Source of the DNA: Fusarium oxysporum f. sp. lycopersici 4287
Lineage: Eukaryota; Ascomycota; Sordariomycetes; Hypocreales; Nectriaceae
Direction: 5' to 3'
DNA: 64,000 nt
Assembly: GCF_000149955.1 (NCBI RefSeq)
Contig: NC_030993.1
Span: 1,707,048 to 1,771,047 of the forward strand
The position numbers and the translations under genes are program-made. Shown here in pieces: positions 12,301 through 24,002 of the stretch. Position 1 is the stretch's first letter. Every line of letters begins with the position of its first letter. The notes beneath the pieces were generated by a model. The model was not told the origin of the DNA and ran no database searches. It saw only the letters and a list, made by a program, of their open reading frames with translations.

Positions 12301-12377
12301 AGATTCGGATCTTGAAGGCCATAGAGGCTGTTGGTAGAATCATGGTCGGCCATGTCGGAGAAGCGGGAGCCGGGCAT
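9374..12377 (-). CDS. sre1: Sterol regulatory element-binding protein (SREBP), membrane-bound bHLH-Zip factor
   Basis: Two exons, 12377-11505 and 11455-9374, with a 49-nt intron give 984 residues. The N-terminus is Ser/Pro/Gln-rich. It is followed by a basic and acidic patch and then a bHLH carrying the SREBP-diagnostic tyrosine ([14 protein letters not shown]). The helix-loop-helix/zipper runs into [18 protein letters not shown] across the intron. After a Gln-rich run come two hydrophobic segments (near [18 protein letters not shown] and [19 protein letters not shown]). A long C-terminal region follows, as in fungal SREBPs. In fungi these factors sit in the ER membrane, are cut under low sterol or low oxygen, and switch on ergosterol and hypoxia genes. 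The poly-Glu run before the bHLH and the CAG-rich run after it are simple-sequence tracts. Confidence 0.92.
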
Positions 12378-14519
12378 GATGGGGATAGGCCAGCACCATG
12401 CAATGCAGTTGCGATGGCCTGATTGAGAGACCCAGTGCTTGGGGTGACCCCGAAGGAGTCGCCGTGGTCGAGCGAGGCCTTTCGGGAAGACGAGGGCCTT
12501 TGGCCGACGATACTAAGAGCAAGGGTCGATGTTGTCTGTCCAGTTGGGTTGAATTGGCCTCTATTCCCGGCGTGGCCTGTTCAATTGAGTCTCTCGGCCG
12601 AGGAGTGGACTTGACCGCGATAGCCTCAGCTACTGGCTATGGCTCCAGCTATGGCTCCAGCTCCAGTGGCAGCTACAGCTACAGGCTGTGCTGAGGGTCA
12701 GCCTGCAATAGTCGACAGGCCTGTAGCCTCTGCTAAGGCGATCAATCGGTGGATAAGATAGAGAGGTTCGGTGGTGAGGGCGTGCTGCAGCCACAGAATG
12801 AATCGATGGTTGTCTCAATGACTCTCTGATCGAATGATTGAACGGGTGTTGCCGAACGGTTGACGGGTGAGAAAGGGCAGTACAGGGGTTCTACAACAAG
12901 GGAAGAGAAGCGCAGTCTCGCGATTATGGTTCGACTGGCAACGAGTAGCAGGTAAAATTGCTGATGGAAGAATAAGCGATTTGGGCGATGATTCGGAGAC
13001 GAGCGATGGATGCAAGGAATTCAGTTTGAGAGGAGGGTAGAAAATCGTACGATGGAACCCGGATATCAGCCCAGTGACGCCTAGTCAAGTCCGCGCTTGG
13101 CCAAGCTCGTCTTTTGTAGAAGGACTGGAGTGATGAGTTCAGGGGATCCACTAGCATTTGAGTGTTTTCTCTAAATACAGTGCAGAACGTCGATGACTTT
13201 TGGTGGCGTACTCACTAAGCCCAGCAACTGGCACGGGATGAGTCTCCAGGCGAGGGGGGGGCGTTACGGCTTGGACCGTACAGTATTGGCGATCTGAGGA
13301 ATACGGTCCACTTTAGTTAGAGGTTTACCCCTCTCGCATTCGGATCTAAGGCGCATTCCGCACTGTGCACACAATCACAAATCTAGTAACCCGTCAAGCA
13401 CAAGCCAACTTTGATTGATCAAATTGGAATGGGAGACCCTCGAGGACGCCCAGGAGTTCAATTCTGTTGAAAAACTCGGCTCAAGGAGCAGAGAATATCC
13501 TCATGATAGAGTCGTAATAGATGAGATCTCAGTCACTTTTGTCAAAATCTCCCCCCTAAAATACACTGTTGAAAGACAAAACATAAACCGTGGTGCTACT
13601 TGAGTTGTCTCGGGTTAGCCACGCGAGTCTCAGTCTCGCGTCCCGTGGTTCACAGGAACTCAATTATTACATTCCAGCCGGCAAAGGCCAGACCCAAGCG
13701 ACGGTTACTCGGGAGCATTTGAGTATCACGTATCCAATTAAATGACTTTATAACGGTCGCCAAGACGAGTTCATTGTGAAGAATCCGAAATAACCTGGAT
13801 ATCAATCCCTCGAATCTGTCATGTCCCGTCTGGTGCAACCCTCTCAGGTACTGTGCGACGGATAGCTACATACAGATACCGAACTATTGACGCCCTGCCA
13901 ATCCGCGTTGAACGGAAGATCAGTTCGGGTTACACAACGCAGGCTATTCTTGCATGTCTTGGACTCAGCTTTCAGCTCCTGAGCCACTATCCTCGCTTCT
14001 CAGATGGTCCCCGCCGCCACCAAATGATCCTGATCTCAATATTAAATCCTCCTCCTAACTATCCCCAATCCATCCCGATGATCAAACGATCAACCTTGCG
14101 TTACCCTCTAGTTTTAACGCTTGTTGCTTTTTAAGTATCATCACATGCATCTTGTTAATTGTTCCGATTGGCGATTCAAGATCTTGAGATCGTAGAGTTG
14201 ATACTAGATATTAGCGCCTGCGTAACATTAGATGGAAAACACCGCGTCTGTTGTGTGACGCTACAGGTTTGGAAACAACGTAAACTCATAAAGTAAGTCG
14301 ATTTGGTAGAAACAAATGATATACAGGTGAATATTTTATGCAAATAGTAATGTTCTGGTCCTTGCGGCCGTTACTACATCCCCGCAAGCCCATGGGCCAG
14401 CTCTAACCAAATACTGTAAACCCCAACTGAGAAGACCCCTATGTCTTGATATCAACGACACCAAAGGAAACAATGCAATGTAGACCCCTTTAAATAATCA
14501 TAAACTCCAATCATTTCGT
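12378..14519. other. Long spacer upstream of SREBP, with a short tandem repeat and a hairpin
   Basis: About 2.1 kb with no supported gene. The SREBP promoter must lie in its left part. A 12-bp unit, CTATGGCTCCAG, occurs twice in tandem at 12637-12660 with a half copy after it. A strong inverted-repeat structure lies at 13600-13663 and is listed separately. The remaining ORFs have no family signal. Confidence 0.5.
13600..13663. repeat. Nested inverted repeat (hairpin-forming)
   Basis: The outer arms TTGAGTT (13600-13606) and AACTCAA (13657-13663) are perfect complements. Inside them ACGCGAG (13621-13627) and CTCGCGT (13635-13641) form a second perfect 7-bp stem with a 7-nt loop. CC/GG pairs extend the inner stem after a small bulge. 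The size and 7-bp outer stem recall a tRNA, but I see no proper D-arm or T-arm. Confidence 0.55.
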
Positions 14520-16055
14520 TTACCAAACATCATCCGAACTCTGAACCATCTCCAATGTCGGTGTCTTAGGTACCATGCGTTTCATTCTCTTCCGATCCTC
14601 CCTGGTTACAAGCGAAGGTGTCACAGGCATGCATGGCGTGAAGGGCTGATAAGGCGAATAAGGCACTGCACCAGCTGTATGCGGAGTCATTGCTCCGCTT
14701 GGTGATAGTGGTCCTTTCCTCTCGAACACAGTCTGCTTGGTAGTCTGCGCAATGGTATTTGGTGAAACCATGGCAGGCTCGTAGGCACGCAATGGCAGAG
14801 AACCACCAGTTCGCACAGCTGAAGGTGCGTTGGCACGGTGGAATGTCTGGCCAGGCTTGGGTGACGCGGGAAGAGACGGGAACCTTGAACCGGGCTTGGG
14901 AGACGATGGCAGGCCGACCAGTGGTACTTGAGAGTGTTCCGAAGTTGCTGACTCGGGATCACGCTCGCTGGGTGCATGCGATACGGTACGGGCGTGGCCA
15001 GGATAAGGAAGTTGACTTCCGATACGTTCATCGATGCTCAAAACACTCTCGGGCGAGATGTCCGGGGTCGGAAGCGACGCATGGGTCTTGGGCGGGAGGG
15101 CCGGTGAACCATACGGGACCTGATTAGTAGGGACCGGAGGAGGAGCAGCCGGAGCATAATGCCGGGGAGGAATCGCGCTCATCTCCTGTCCTTCATAGCG
15201 AGGAAATTCACCCGATTGAGGGGTCATGAGAGGCGATGAGATGCTCATGCCCTTCATCTGCTTCTTCTTTGGTGATCGTAGCGCTGAGAGAAATGAGGAG
15301 GTCCTTGACTGGCTCTTCTCCTCGCGAGAAGCAGAAAGGTTGAGTGTTGCTGGCTTGCTCCTCTCCTTCTTCGATGGCGAGGATGTCGAAGATTTCAGAG
15401 AGAGTACGGAAGCCGAGGCTGAAGGGCGTGGTTGGTGGTGAGCAGTGGGAGGAAGAGGAACATCGTAAACAACTCCTCGCTTCTTTGCATCCTCATGCTC
15501 CAGGACATGCTTGTACATGTCTTCAAGCTGAGATTGAGCCATGAGTCTGTCTACTGCCACAACACGGGGATCGACAAAAGGATTAGTTCCGGGGGCTCCA
15601 ATACTTGAAGCCGGCGATGGATAGATGTATGGATTTCCTTCGTGCGAGTCCTGGAAGCTCGGTTTGACAAATTCGGTGTCCGTGATGATATTCAGAGATG
15701 TAGGTACAGCTGTTGGAGGAAAGTCGGGACTGACGATATCTTTCCGTACTTCAAAGTCGACCTCGTCAAGTCCAGCTGCAATATGTTCGCGTCGCTTCTT
15801 TGATAGGGCAAGCAGTGTTATGGCGACCAGCACCAATGATACAGCGTATGCTCCGATTATACCACCAATCTGGGCTGGCAGATAGGTTGTGTCAATTGGT
15901 CCTCCTGGTAAAGGCTTATCTGTGTCCCGGGCTTGGAGTATCGAAGATAGAACAGGCTCAGGCTGAGCTGTTGTAATGAGTGACAGAGGCAGAAGTAGAC
16001 CGAGTTGTAGTGAGTAGCGAGCACCCTCGAGAAGCATCGTGGGAAACGAGGTCAA
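14520..16055 (-). CDS. Single-pass membrane protein with long Ser/Pro-rich cytoplasmic tail, function unknown
   Basis: Intronless ORF of 511 residues. It starts with a hydrophobic signal-like segment (MTSFPTMLLEGARYS then a Leu-rich run). After a short loop comes one clear membrane helix (IGGIIGAYAVSLVLVAITLL) followed by basic residues (KKRREH), which suggests the tail is cytosolic. The tail is disordered, rich in Ser, Pro and Lys, with many SP/TP sites, and it ends in a charged TREDRKRMKRMVPKTPTLEM block. That compact end looks conserved-like against the low-complexity middle. I recognise it only as an uncharacterised ascomycete membrane protein; a signalling or cell-surface anchoring role would be a guess. 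Met 7 is an alternative start. Confidence 0.75.
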   Translation of the reverse strand: MTSFPTMLLEGARYSLQLGLLLPLSLITTAQPEPVLSSILQARDTDKPLPGGPIDTTYLPAQIGGIIGAYAVSLVLVAITLLALSKKRREHIAAGLDEVDFEVRKDIVSPDFPPTAVPTSLNIITDTEFVKPSFQDSHEGNPYIYPSPASSIGAPGTNPFVDPRVVAVDRLMAQSQLEDMYKHVLEHEDAKKRGVVYDVPLPPTAHHQPRPSASASVLSLKSSTSSPSKKERSKPATLNLSASREEKSQSRTSSFLSALRSPKKKQMKGMSISSPLMTPQSGEFPRYEGQEMSAIPPRHYAPAAPPPVPTNQVPYGSPALPPKTHASLPTPDISPESVLSIDERIGSQLPYPGHARTVSHAPSERDPESATSEHSQVPLVGLPSSPKPGSRFPSLPASPKPGQTFHRANAPSAVRTGGSLPLRAYEPAMVSPNTIAQTTKQTVFERKGPLSPSGAMTPHTAGAVPYSPYQPFTPCMPVTPSLVTREDRKRMKRMVPKTPTLEMVQSSDDVW

Positions 16056-17782
16056 GGCGAGACACTTATTCTTTATGGAGGAGCCAGCTTGTGCGATGTG
16101 ACCTCCTGAACACGATGAGACGAAACACTAGAGAAGAACATCATGCACGGAAGAGGGAACTTGCGGTCTCAACGGGGTATATAGCGGGCTGGGTCATGAT
16201 CGTCTATCACTCTGCGTTAGCCGCTGAGCTATCCAGGGCTGGACGCTGAGTCGCTGAGCAGACAACGCCAGTCAACTGGCGGTCGTCGAATAGCGGCCGA
16301 ATGCATGAGAATACGTCTGAGAATAGCTCGATACCCTTGGTGATGGCAACAGAGTGGTTGCAGGCGATATGTGAGGGCCCAAGTGTGACGAGGCCATCTC
16401 CGAGCTGTGGTTGGATGGCTAACCGCTGAGCGATATAGTGTGCCATTGTCTGATTGGCCATTAGCTCTCACTACCAACCACCAATACCCACATCCATAAC
16501 CTATCGCTGGCTCTGGAATCCTAGATGCCGGGATGCACTGCAATGTTTTCTCGCTTTAAGCTTCTCTGTGGTTGTCTCGTTTCTGCCGTTGAAGGGTCCC
16601 AAGCGGGGCGGGGCGATCCTTGCTTTTCGCCATCACAAGAGAGGTCTTGTCCGACTCACACGTTCCTGGATCTGCGGGGTCAAACCAACAACCATTGACC
16701 CAGCGATTGGTGACGATACTCTTCAATCACTCAACTAACGGCATAGACGATGCAGTCTAGTCAGTGGGGGGCACTTTGAGGCCCAATTGTGTGTGTTGCC
16801 TGCATCATCCAGGCTGTCGGGCCCTGAACCATGTGGAATTTCCCACTCTTCCTCTCATGTGATGTGCCAAAGTCTTCGAATGGGATGCTCGTCTTCGTGT
16901 GACGTTAGGTAGCTCGGCATTGCTAGTGATGTTCGTGTCGATCCCCTCGAATAGAAAGACCTGTCACGGCGCCTATTGTGTAAAGTCGCACTACTATCGC
17001 ACGACTATAGCTTCATGCTACCCTGCACAAGTGACTTTGGTGATATGGTTGGTGATTGCTGACTGGAGACGTGACAATCATAATTCAGGACCATGTTGGG
17101 TTTTGTTACAGATGTAAAACAGGCGCTGTGCGGTGAGCATCTGTGCAGGGGAATTGGGCGGTTCATATCAGCTATGCAATCATAGATGCGTCCCTGACTG
17201 TTAAACAGACTGCAATGTTTCACAGCACCCATAGAAATATTATGTTTCAAAGGGTTCGACCTTTTCGAGTAACAATGCCAACGGTGTCCCACAAAACTCT
17301 CAGGGTGGGACATCACCGTAGCATTGGACTTTTGTTTGTCACTCTTTAGCGGTGATTGATGTGGCATATCGTGACAGTGATAGTGACGGGGGAAGCCTTA
17401 GCGTAAAGGGGATGTGACCAAGATGATAACGAGATCTGACAGAGCTGAAGAATGAGCATGTGACACGCAGGCATAATGCTTTGCCCATTGATAGAATCAA
17501 TATAGGAATTCGTTATGATTCTGAAGGATATTGAATTTATGGGCAAGACCAGCATCATAAGCACAATATTCTCTTTAAAAACGTGAGGAGCAAATGTGTG
17601 AGTGATGGACAAGAATCCTCAATAAACCGTCAGACAGGAACAAAGTAGGTACTTGATTGAAATCAATAATAATATCAGAACGTAAAATGTTACTTCATGA
17701 TGTTTTGGTCCTACCCACCCTACAACCTCATAGAGGCGTTGCACTGCACGTGACATCGCGAAAATGTACATCGCGTCGCGCG
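16056..17782. other. Divergent spacer upstream of the membrane protein and helicase genes
   Basis: About 1.7 kb shared by two divergent genes, so it should contain both promoters. A CACGTGA E-box-like sequence lies close to the helicase start, near 17747. ORFs on both strands are short, overlap each other and lack family features. Confidence 0.45.
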
Positions 17783-20700
17783 ATGTCTGCTTCTCATCAA
17801 CGCGAAAGCCCCTCGATCGAAAAGAAGACATCACCAGCGACTCCGGTGGCTAAAATACCACGCCGTAATCCCATTCGAGCAATCTCGCATGGGTATAGAA
17901 TTTTCGATGATACTATTCTCCTCGACCAATCGACAGCAAATCGTGGATTCGTCCACGTACCCAGCATGCCCACTTCGACCACACAAGATGCGATTCTTCA
18001 GTCGTTGAACGAGGCGCAACGCCGAGCTGTTACTTCATCCGCATCGACTGTCGCAATTCTAGCTGGCCCCGGTAGTGGAAAGACTCATACTCTTACCTCA
18101 CGAGTAGTATGGCTGATTCAAAGAGTTGGCTATCGACCTGCCGACGTGATCGTCGCAACTTTTACTGTCAAAGCCGCCAGAGAAATGAAAGAGCGTATAG
18201 GAAAATCTCTAGGCGAGGAATTCGAAAAGAAGATTGTGCTTGGAACGTTTCACTCGATTGCCCGAAGATATTTGTCTATATACGGAAATCGCATCGGACT
18301 AGACTCGAAGTTTGGAATTGCAGACGATGGAGATTCGAGGGCGATCATCCAGAGAATCTGCAAGAGGCTGGAACTTGGTATTGAGCCGCTACATGCGAGG
18401 TCATGGATCAGTAAAGAGAAAGCGAAGGGACCAAATGCCGCCACGGCTCCAACGCAGAAAGGCAAAAAGGAGAACCCGGCGCTAAGGACATGCTATGAAG
18501 AGTATCAAGCTCAACTAAAAAGGTCAAATTTGCTGGACTATGATGATCTCCTGGTCAAATGTGTCGAACTGTTGAGAGATCACCCAGCTTGCGTTTCCAA
18601 CGTCCAGACTGTCCTTATCGACGAGTACCAGGATACAAACGGCATTCAATATGAGCTGATGAAGTTATTCGCCCAAGCACGCCAGCGAATCACGATTGTA
18701 GGCGATCCTGATCAGAGTATCTACGGTTGGCGTTCAAGGTGGAGATTGTTGAGATTTGCTCTGGCTTGTATTACGAAGGATGTAGCGAGACCGTGTTGGG
18801 GTCTTCGCACAGCGATCTTCACTGTCGCTCATGACAGTGCTAGCCCTTGTTGAGACAGAGACGTTGATTCAACAAGACAAAAAGCGATACCAGAAAGTGT
18901 TACTGCCAGTCCACACTAAGGGAGCGCGACCGGTTCTCAGAACACTGAAGAGTTCGTCGTCTGAAGGCGAATGGATCGTTTCTGAGATCAAGCGAGTTAT
19001 CATGATGTTCGGAGATATGCTCAATTTTGAAGATGTCGCAATTCTTCTGAGATCAGCTGCGCTTTCTCGACACATCGAATCAGCTCTGGGGAAAGCCGGT
19101 GTCGCATACCGAATGATCGGAGGCCATAAATTCTATGAACGAAAGGAAATTAAAGTCTTGATAGATTACCTCCGTGTAGTGAGCCAGCCTGACAACAACG
19201 ATGCGCTGGCCAGGATCATCAATGTGCCAAGAAGAGGTATAGGAGAAGCAACAATCAAATCTCTTCTTGAAGAGGCGGAGCAGACCAACATGAGCCTCTG
19301 GTCTTTGATTCTCAAGCACTGTAAAGGCAATCGTAAAGCAAACACCAATATCAGACCAAAGATGGAGCAAAAGCTCAATACAGAACTCATCCGGACCATC
19401 TCGAGCTTACGAAAAGAAGCCGATCAAATTAGTCAGAGCAGCCCTGTCACTCTGGTCAACTTGATAGAGCAACTGATTGGTCATCTTGATTTCAAGAAGT
19501 ATCTGGAGGAAGAATACACAGAAGAACATGAACAGCGATGGGCCAACGTTCAAGAGTTTGTTAATCTGGTTAGCGATTTTATGAGAGATTTTGGCGGACC
19601 AGAAGAAGAAGCACTTCCTGAAATCGAGAATATGGATCAAGTGAGAGAGGATGATATGCTAGGCCGGTTCCTGGCCAACGTATCATTGGCATCGGACGCA
19701 CAGAACAAAGGCGACACAAAAGACCAGAAATCGCTGATCACTATATCGACCATTCACGCAGCGAAAGGGCTGGAGTGGCCTGTTGTTTTCGTGCCCTCCG
19801 TCTATACTGGGTCAATACCTCATTCAAGATCGGAAGACACAGATGAGGAACGACGTCTCCTATATGTGGCAATGACACGAGCCCAAGCGCTATTGTACCT
19901 AAGCTGCCCACTCTACGGTTCTCAAGGGATGAGCAGCAAGGTTGAACTCTCACCGTTTGTCTCTCCTTTTGCATCCAAGGTCTTCGCCAAGAAGGGGCCA
20001 TCATTCGATCGAGCAGTTGTAGAGGGCGTTGCTAAAATCTTGGGACGAGAGGCCCCAGGTGAGAAGGCAATATTCGGAAGACTCCCTCCTATGTTCTCAG
20101 TTGAAGATGACGGGTTTCCTGTTGATCCTGTCGATCCAAAGAACGTCGATAGATACGACGAGGAGACTGGCCGGCATTACTCTCGGGCACCCAAGCGCCA
20201 GCGTACGGCGCACCCGGTCACCTCCTACGATGAAACAGATGAGCTTCCCTGGCAGAGAGAATATGCCACAACAATGGAACAATCATCTGATTTCACTGTT
20301 TCTGCTTTACCCGGGTTCACAACCGCTGGAGCTCATAGAGTTGCCCTAGATGCCGCAGCCGCAGCAGCAGCCGCAGCACAACCAGCAAGCTCAAAACCAG
20401 GGCCAAAGAAGGGATCGACGAAAAGAGGCGTTGGGCAGAAGAGTATGCTTGGTTGGCTTAACCATGGAAGAGATGCTCCTCGACCTCCACCCGAACCTCA
20501 GCCTCTACCGCAGCAGCAGCAGCAGTCCAGGTCCTTTGCACAGGTGCGATACCAGTCTGCTTTGTCACGGCAGAATGGTATGCCAGTGAGACTACCAACA
20601 GGGCCCGAGCCACAAAAGCCATTGATCGATCCAGAGCTGGCAAAACATAAACTTCCTTCTGCACGACCTCTATCAAAACCAAATGTTCCAAAGGTAGACG

Positions 20701-20969
20701 CCGGTTCTCGAAGGCCTTACTCCTGTTTCTCTAGTTCACCACCGCGACCGCCGTCAAGAAAAGAGCCTGAAGAGGAGAACAAAAAGGACGAGGAAGAAGC
20801 ATTGCCTAACAAGCCTGCTTCAAGTCTTCATGCGACAACATTCATGTCTGTAAAACCTAATGGAGGTGTGAGACGCCCAGTTGGTCTGGGGCCGGCGCCT
20901 TCAATGGATCGATTGCGTAAACCATTCAAACCGCTGACGATTAATCGACCGAAGCGACCAGGTGGCTGA
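17783..20969 (+). pseudogene. srs2: Srs2-type UvrD/Rep DNA helicase with a frame break in the motor domain
   Basis: Superfamily 1A 3'-5' helicase; Srs2 removes Rad51 filaments and limits recombination in the nucleus. The first frame (17783 to about 18736) has the Walker A LAGPGSGKTH (Lys near 100), LIDEYQDTN (DEAD-like box) and VGDPDQSIYGWR. The second frame (from about 18831) continues with IQQDKKRYQKVL, STIHAAKGLEWPVVF and ERRLLYVAMTRA. A Pro/Gln/Ala-rich tail follows. Between them, 18737-18830 changes frame and no reading gives the expected (E)NYRSS motif. The gap is about 10 nt shorter than the family spacing, and no GT-AG intron repairs it. The first frame stops at 18851-18853. It is either a real disruption or a local sequence error. 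A QKSMLGWL segment in the tail resembles a PCNA-binding box. Confidence 0.8.
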
Positions 20970-21240
20970 TGCGATGAGATCATTTGTGATGGTTCGAAGT
21001 AATGCCTGCTATGTTTGAGCGAGGCGTTGTGGGGATCGTTAGGCATTATGGTTAAGCATAACGGAATTTGGTATTTGGGTTATATCACTTGAGAGTATAT
21101 ATAGACTGTTTGTCAACTCTGGTAGAATAGAAAAAAAACAGCAAGAAGAATTCGATAAAAACAATTCAATCACATGCGCGACCGAACTTACTTATACAAA
21201 CCCCAACCGAAATCCTTCAATTAGACCACCACAAAATATC

Positions 21241-21519
21241 ATGTTGCCCACCATCACCATCACCACCCGCCTCTCCACCTCTGCCAGCCAAGCTGCTCGC
21301 AGGTACATCTCAAGCTCAACAGCCATGAAAAGCACCGTCGCTCCCAATGTCCGGAAGTCTACCAGCTTGGTTGAGAAATGGAGGAATGCCTCTCCTCAGA
21401 ATCGTCGATATGTCTTGGCAGGCCTCGCAGTCGTTGCCTCTGTTGATGCTTATTTGCACTACACCTACTGGCCTCTTATTCGAACTTGGTTTGGCGGCGA
21501 GGAGATTGTTAGGAACTGA
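21241..21519 (+). CDS. Small probable mitochondrial membrane protein, function unknown
   Basis: Intronless ORF of 92 residues. The first ~30 residues are Ser/Thr/Arg/Ala-rich without acidic residues, typical of a mitochondrial presequence. A basic KWRNASPQNRRY stretch leads into one hydrophobic helix (VLAGLAVVASVDAYLHY) and a short tail ending EEIVRN. The gene starts after a typical AC-rich leader. I do not recognise a named family. The composition favours an inner-membrane protein with one membrane pass. Confidence 0.7.
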   Translation: MLPTITITTRLSTSASQAARRYISSSTAMKSTVAPNVRKSTSLVEKWRNASPQNRRYVLAGLAVVASVDAYLHYTYWPLIRTWFGGEEIVRN

Positions 21520-22077
21520 GAGGGACCATCTGAACCATGCACGGCTCAACTCTTTTGAGTATTACGCCGCATGAGAATCGCTGATAATAGACTTTTGCGG
21601 AAGAGAAACGTGGAACCCTCATCTCATTTCGGTTGACCTCAATACTATATAAAATATTACAATAACAAGATAATCCTCAGGGAGTAAGAAAAGCTCTAAA
21701 ACTAAATCAAGGTGCTAGAGTGAACCGGTCTAAAGGCCTGCTAAGATATAATAAACTTACCCAAGTCTTTCTGTTATATAGGATCGAGGTCCTAAGTTTT
21801 CTTACCTCCTCCCTTGAGAAGCGCCTAAATCCCAGCATTCTTACTACCGAGTATTCTAGTACTCTCACCATAAGTCAGTCAAGTATTGTAACAGGGACAT
21901 AGTTATGGAGTGTAGTAATATCATTTGGACTATTTTCATCTTACAAAAATCTCGCCAAGATCAAATTAGTATCAGGTACGTTGATGAACGTCTTCACACA
22001 CTTGACTAGAGATCTATACGATTCAAATATTCATACAGTCTATAATTCCTCTAATGCTTATCTATATAGTATTCTGA
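21520..22077. other. AT-rich spacer
   Basis: Convergent 3' flanks of the small mitochondrial protein gene and the FAD oxidase gene. The part from about 21640 to 22070 is AT-rich. No gene or clear repeat was recognised. Confidence 0.4.
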
Positions 22078-24002
22078 TTAAAAAGGAATCTTGACACCAG
22101 AAGATCGGAGCTTCTGGAAGACACCCTGAGGATCGTACTTCTTGCTGGCAGCACGAAGCTTAGCAAGAGCCTCATCTCCAACAGTCGCCAGAGGATCTTG
22201 TGTGAGATGAGCATAGTTGATAAACTTCCAAGCCCACCAAGCGTCCATATCCTTTGCCTTAGTCTCGATGTCGTCCATATAAGCCTTGAGGAGAGGGAAA
22301 GCAGCCTCCTCGCTTGCCTCACCCTTGGCAGCCCAGGTGAGGAGGAACATGATACCATCTCCGTCCTCTGTATACTTGTCTAGACCCATGACATTGCCGC
22401 CATTCTTAACACCCTTCTCGGCGATGGACTTAGTGATGGGTTGGAACATGCAGAGTGTATTGAGCTCTGACTCGGCACTGGGCATGAGAGCTTCGAGGGC
22501 CTGGTTGAGTTCGTCGTACTTCTCAACGACATAGTTCAGGAGTTCAGCATTTGGCTTGAAGGAGCTTGTGAACCAGACATTGCGGAAGTGAGGAGGCTGG
22601 CCTGAACCGAGATCCTTGGTGACCTTACTAAGCTTTTCAGTGACAGTAGTGTCACCCTGAATATCAGGGATGGCATAGAAGCTGTCGAAAGCAGGGGGCT
22701 TGACCACACCCTTGGTGTTCTCTATAGCCGCGTTGAGAATAGTGCCACCAGCTAAGGCGGGAAGATAAGCCCAGTAAACGATGCTGCTAGAGTTTTCGTC
22801 CTTGGGCACGTTGGCGGTGAAATCAATGAGTGCATCGATGACTGCAGGGCCTGACTCAGGCTTGTAGAGAAGGTTACCACCCCAGATGGAAGGGTTGCTG
22901 CGGTCGACAAACTCAATGGGGTACATGTCTATTCTTGTGATCAGACCCAAGTTTCCAGAGCCACCTTTCATGGCCTAATTGACGTCAATATGGCTGATTT
23001 CAATGCTGTAATATGGAGATACTCACCTGCCAGAGATCGGCATTCTCTTCAGCATTAGCATTAACGATCTCACCATTGGCGAGGACGAGCTGCCAACCCG
23101 CCACTGTATCACAAGCCATTCCCTATACATGTGAGTTGATGTTGGGGGTACTTTCTGTGTTTCCATCACTTACATGAGACGCAGAGTAGAAGGAATTTCC
23201 TCCACCTGTTACGAAACCACCAACACCGACAGTTCCGGCACGACCACTATAGGGCGTCAGTAATAGGAGAAGACTTGGGATATATAGACATACCCAGCGA
23301 CGGCAAGACCATATGGGATAAGAGTGTCGTAGACATCTTGCCAATGGCCACCAGGTCCCACACTCACGACGTTCTTTTCTTCGTCATACGATGTCCCATT
23401 CATGAAACCTGCAGTTCTTAGCATGAATCGTCATGAAATAACTAGGTACGCCGCCTATAACTTACCGAAGTCGATTGTAATACCCTCCTCAACAGAGTTG
23501 GATAATTTAAAGTTGCCATGGCCGCCACCGCGAATACCGAACTTGCATTGGTTCTTGGTGATGACCTTCATGACCTTTGAGACATCATCGGGCTATGGAC
23601 CATGTCAGAACTCAAGGTTGGAATGACGCATCAAATCGAATTACGTACCGTCTTGGGCAATACCATGCAGTCAGGATGCAAGGCAGCACTGACCGACCAG
23701 TAGGAGTCGATTCGTTCATTGTAAAGTGACTGGTTCTTTGTGACGACAAGGTCGGAGAGACCAGCCTCCTTCAGCAGAGCAGTGCACTTTGATGCGACGT
23801 TAGCCATTATGCAGGTAATAGAAGAGATAAGAACAGTTTCTCAGTGTGGCGGGATAAGAGAACGAGATGCAGGTTAAATGTGTATCAGGAATTGTCGATC
23901 GACGAGGGGTTGACTCGAGACATGACTTACACACTGCTGAGGGCTAGAAGGAAGCATTGTGGTGCCATAGGCGGCACCAGTAGCCAACACACCAAGCTTC
24001 AT
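22078..24002 (-). CDS. Secreted FAD-linked oxidoreductase, berberine-bridge (BBE) family
   Basis: Seven exons give 505 residues: 24002-23931, 23786-23649, 23592-23466, 23408-23294, 23246-23174, 23122-23027 and 22974-22078. All six introns have GT-AG ends and the frame closes exactly. The first exon encodes a short hydrophobic leader (MKLGVLATGAAYGTT), suggesting secretion. The second intron-bounded block contains ALHPDCMVLPKT, then GIRGGGHGNF, whose His95 is the usual covalent FAD attachment site, and the PCMH-fold pieces GVGGFVTGGGNSF and GSGNLGLIT. The C-terminal NYAHLTQDPLATVG region matches the BBE substrate/FAD domain ending. Members oxidise oligosaccharides, alkaloid-like or polyketide intermediates; the substrate here is unknown. 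The neighbours are another flavin oxidase and two Pth11-like proteins. Confidence 0.88.

Noticed and set aside
12637..12666. Start of a satellite or CRISPR-like array
   Set aside because: Only two and a half copies of a 12-bp unit, without spacers; ordinary microsatellite-like slippage.
13600..13663. tRNA gene
   Set aside because: The outer 7-bp stem fits, but the D-arm, the T-loop consensus and a readable anticodon arm do not.
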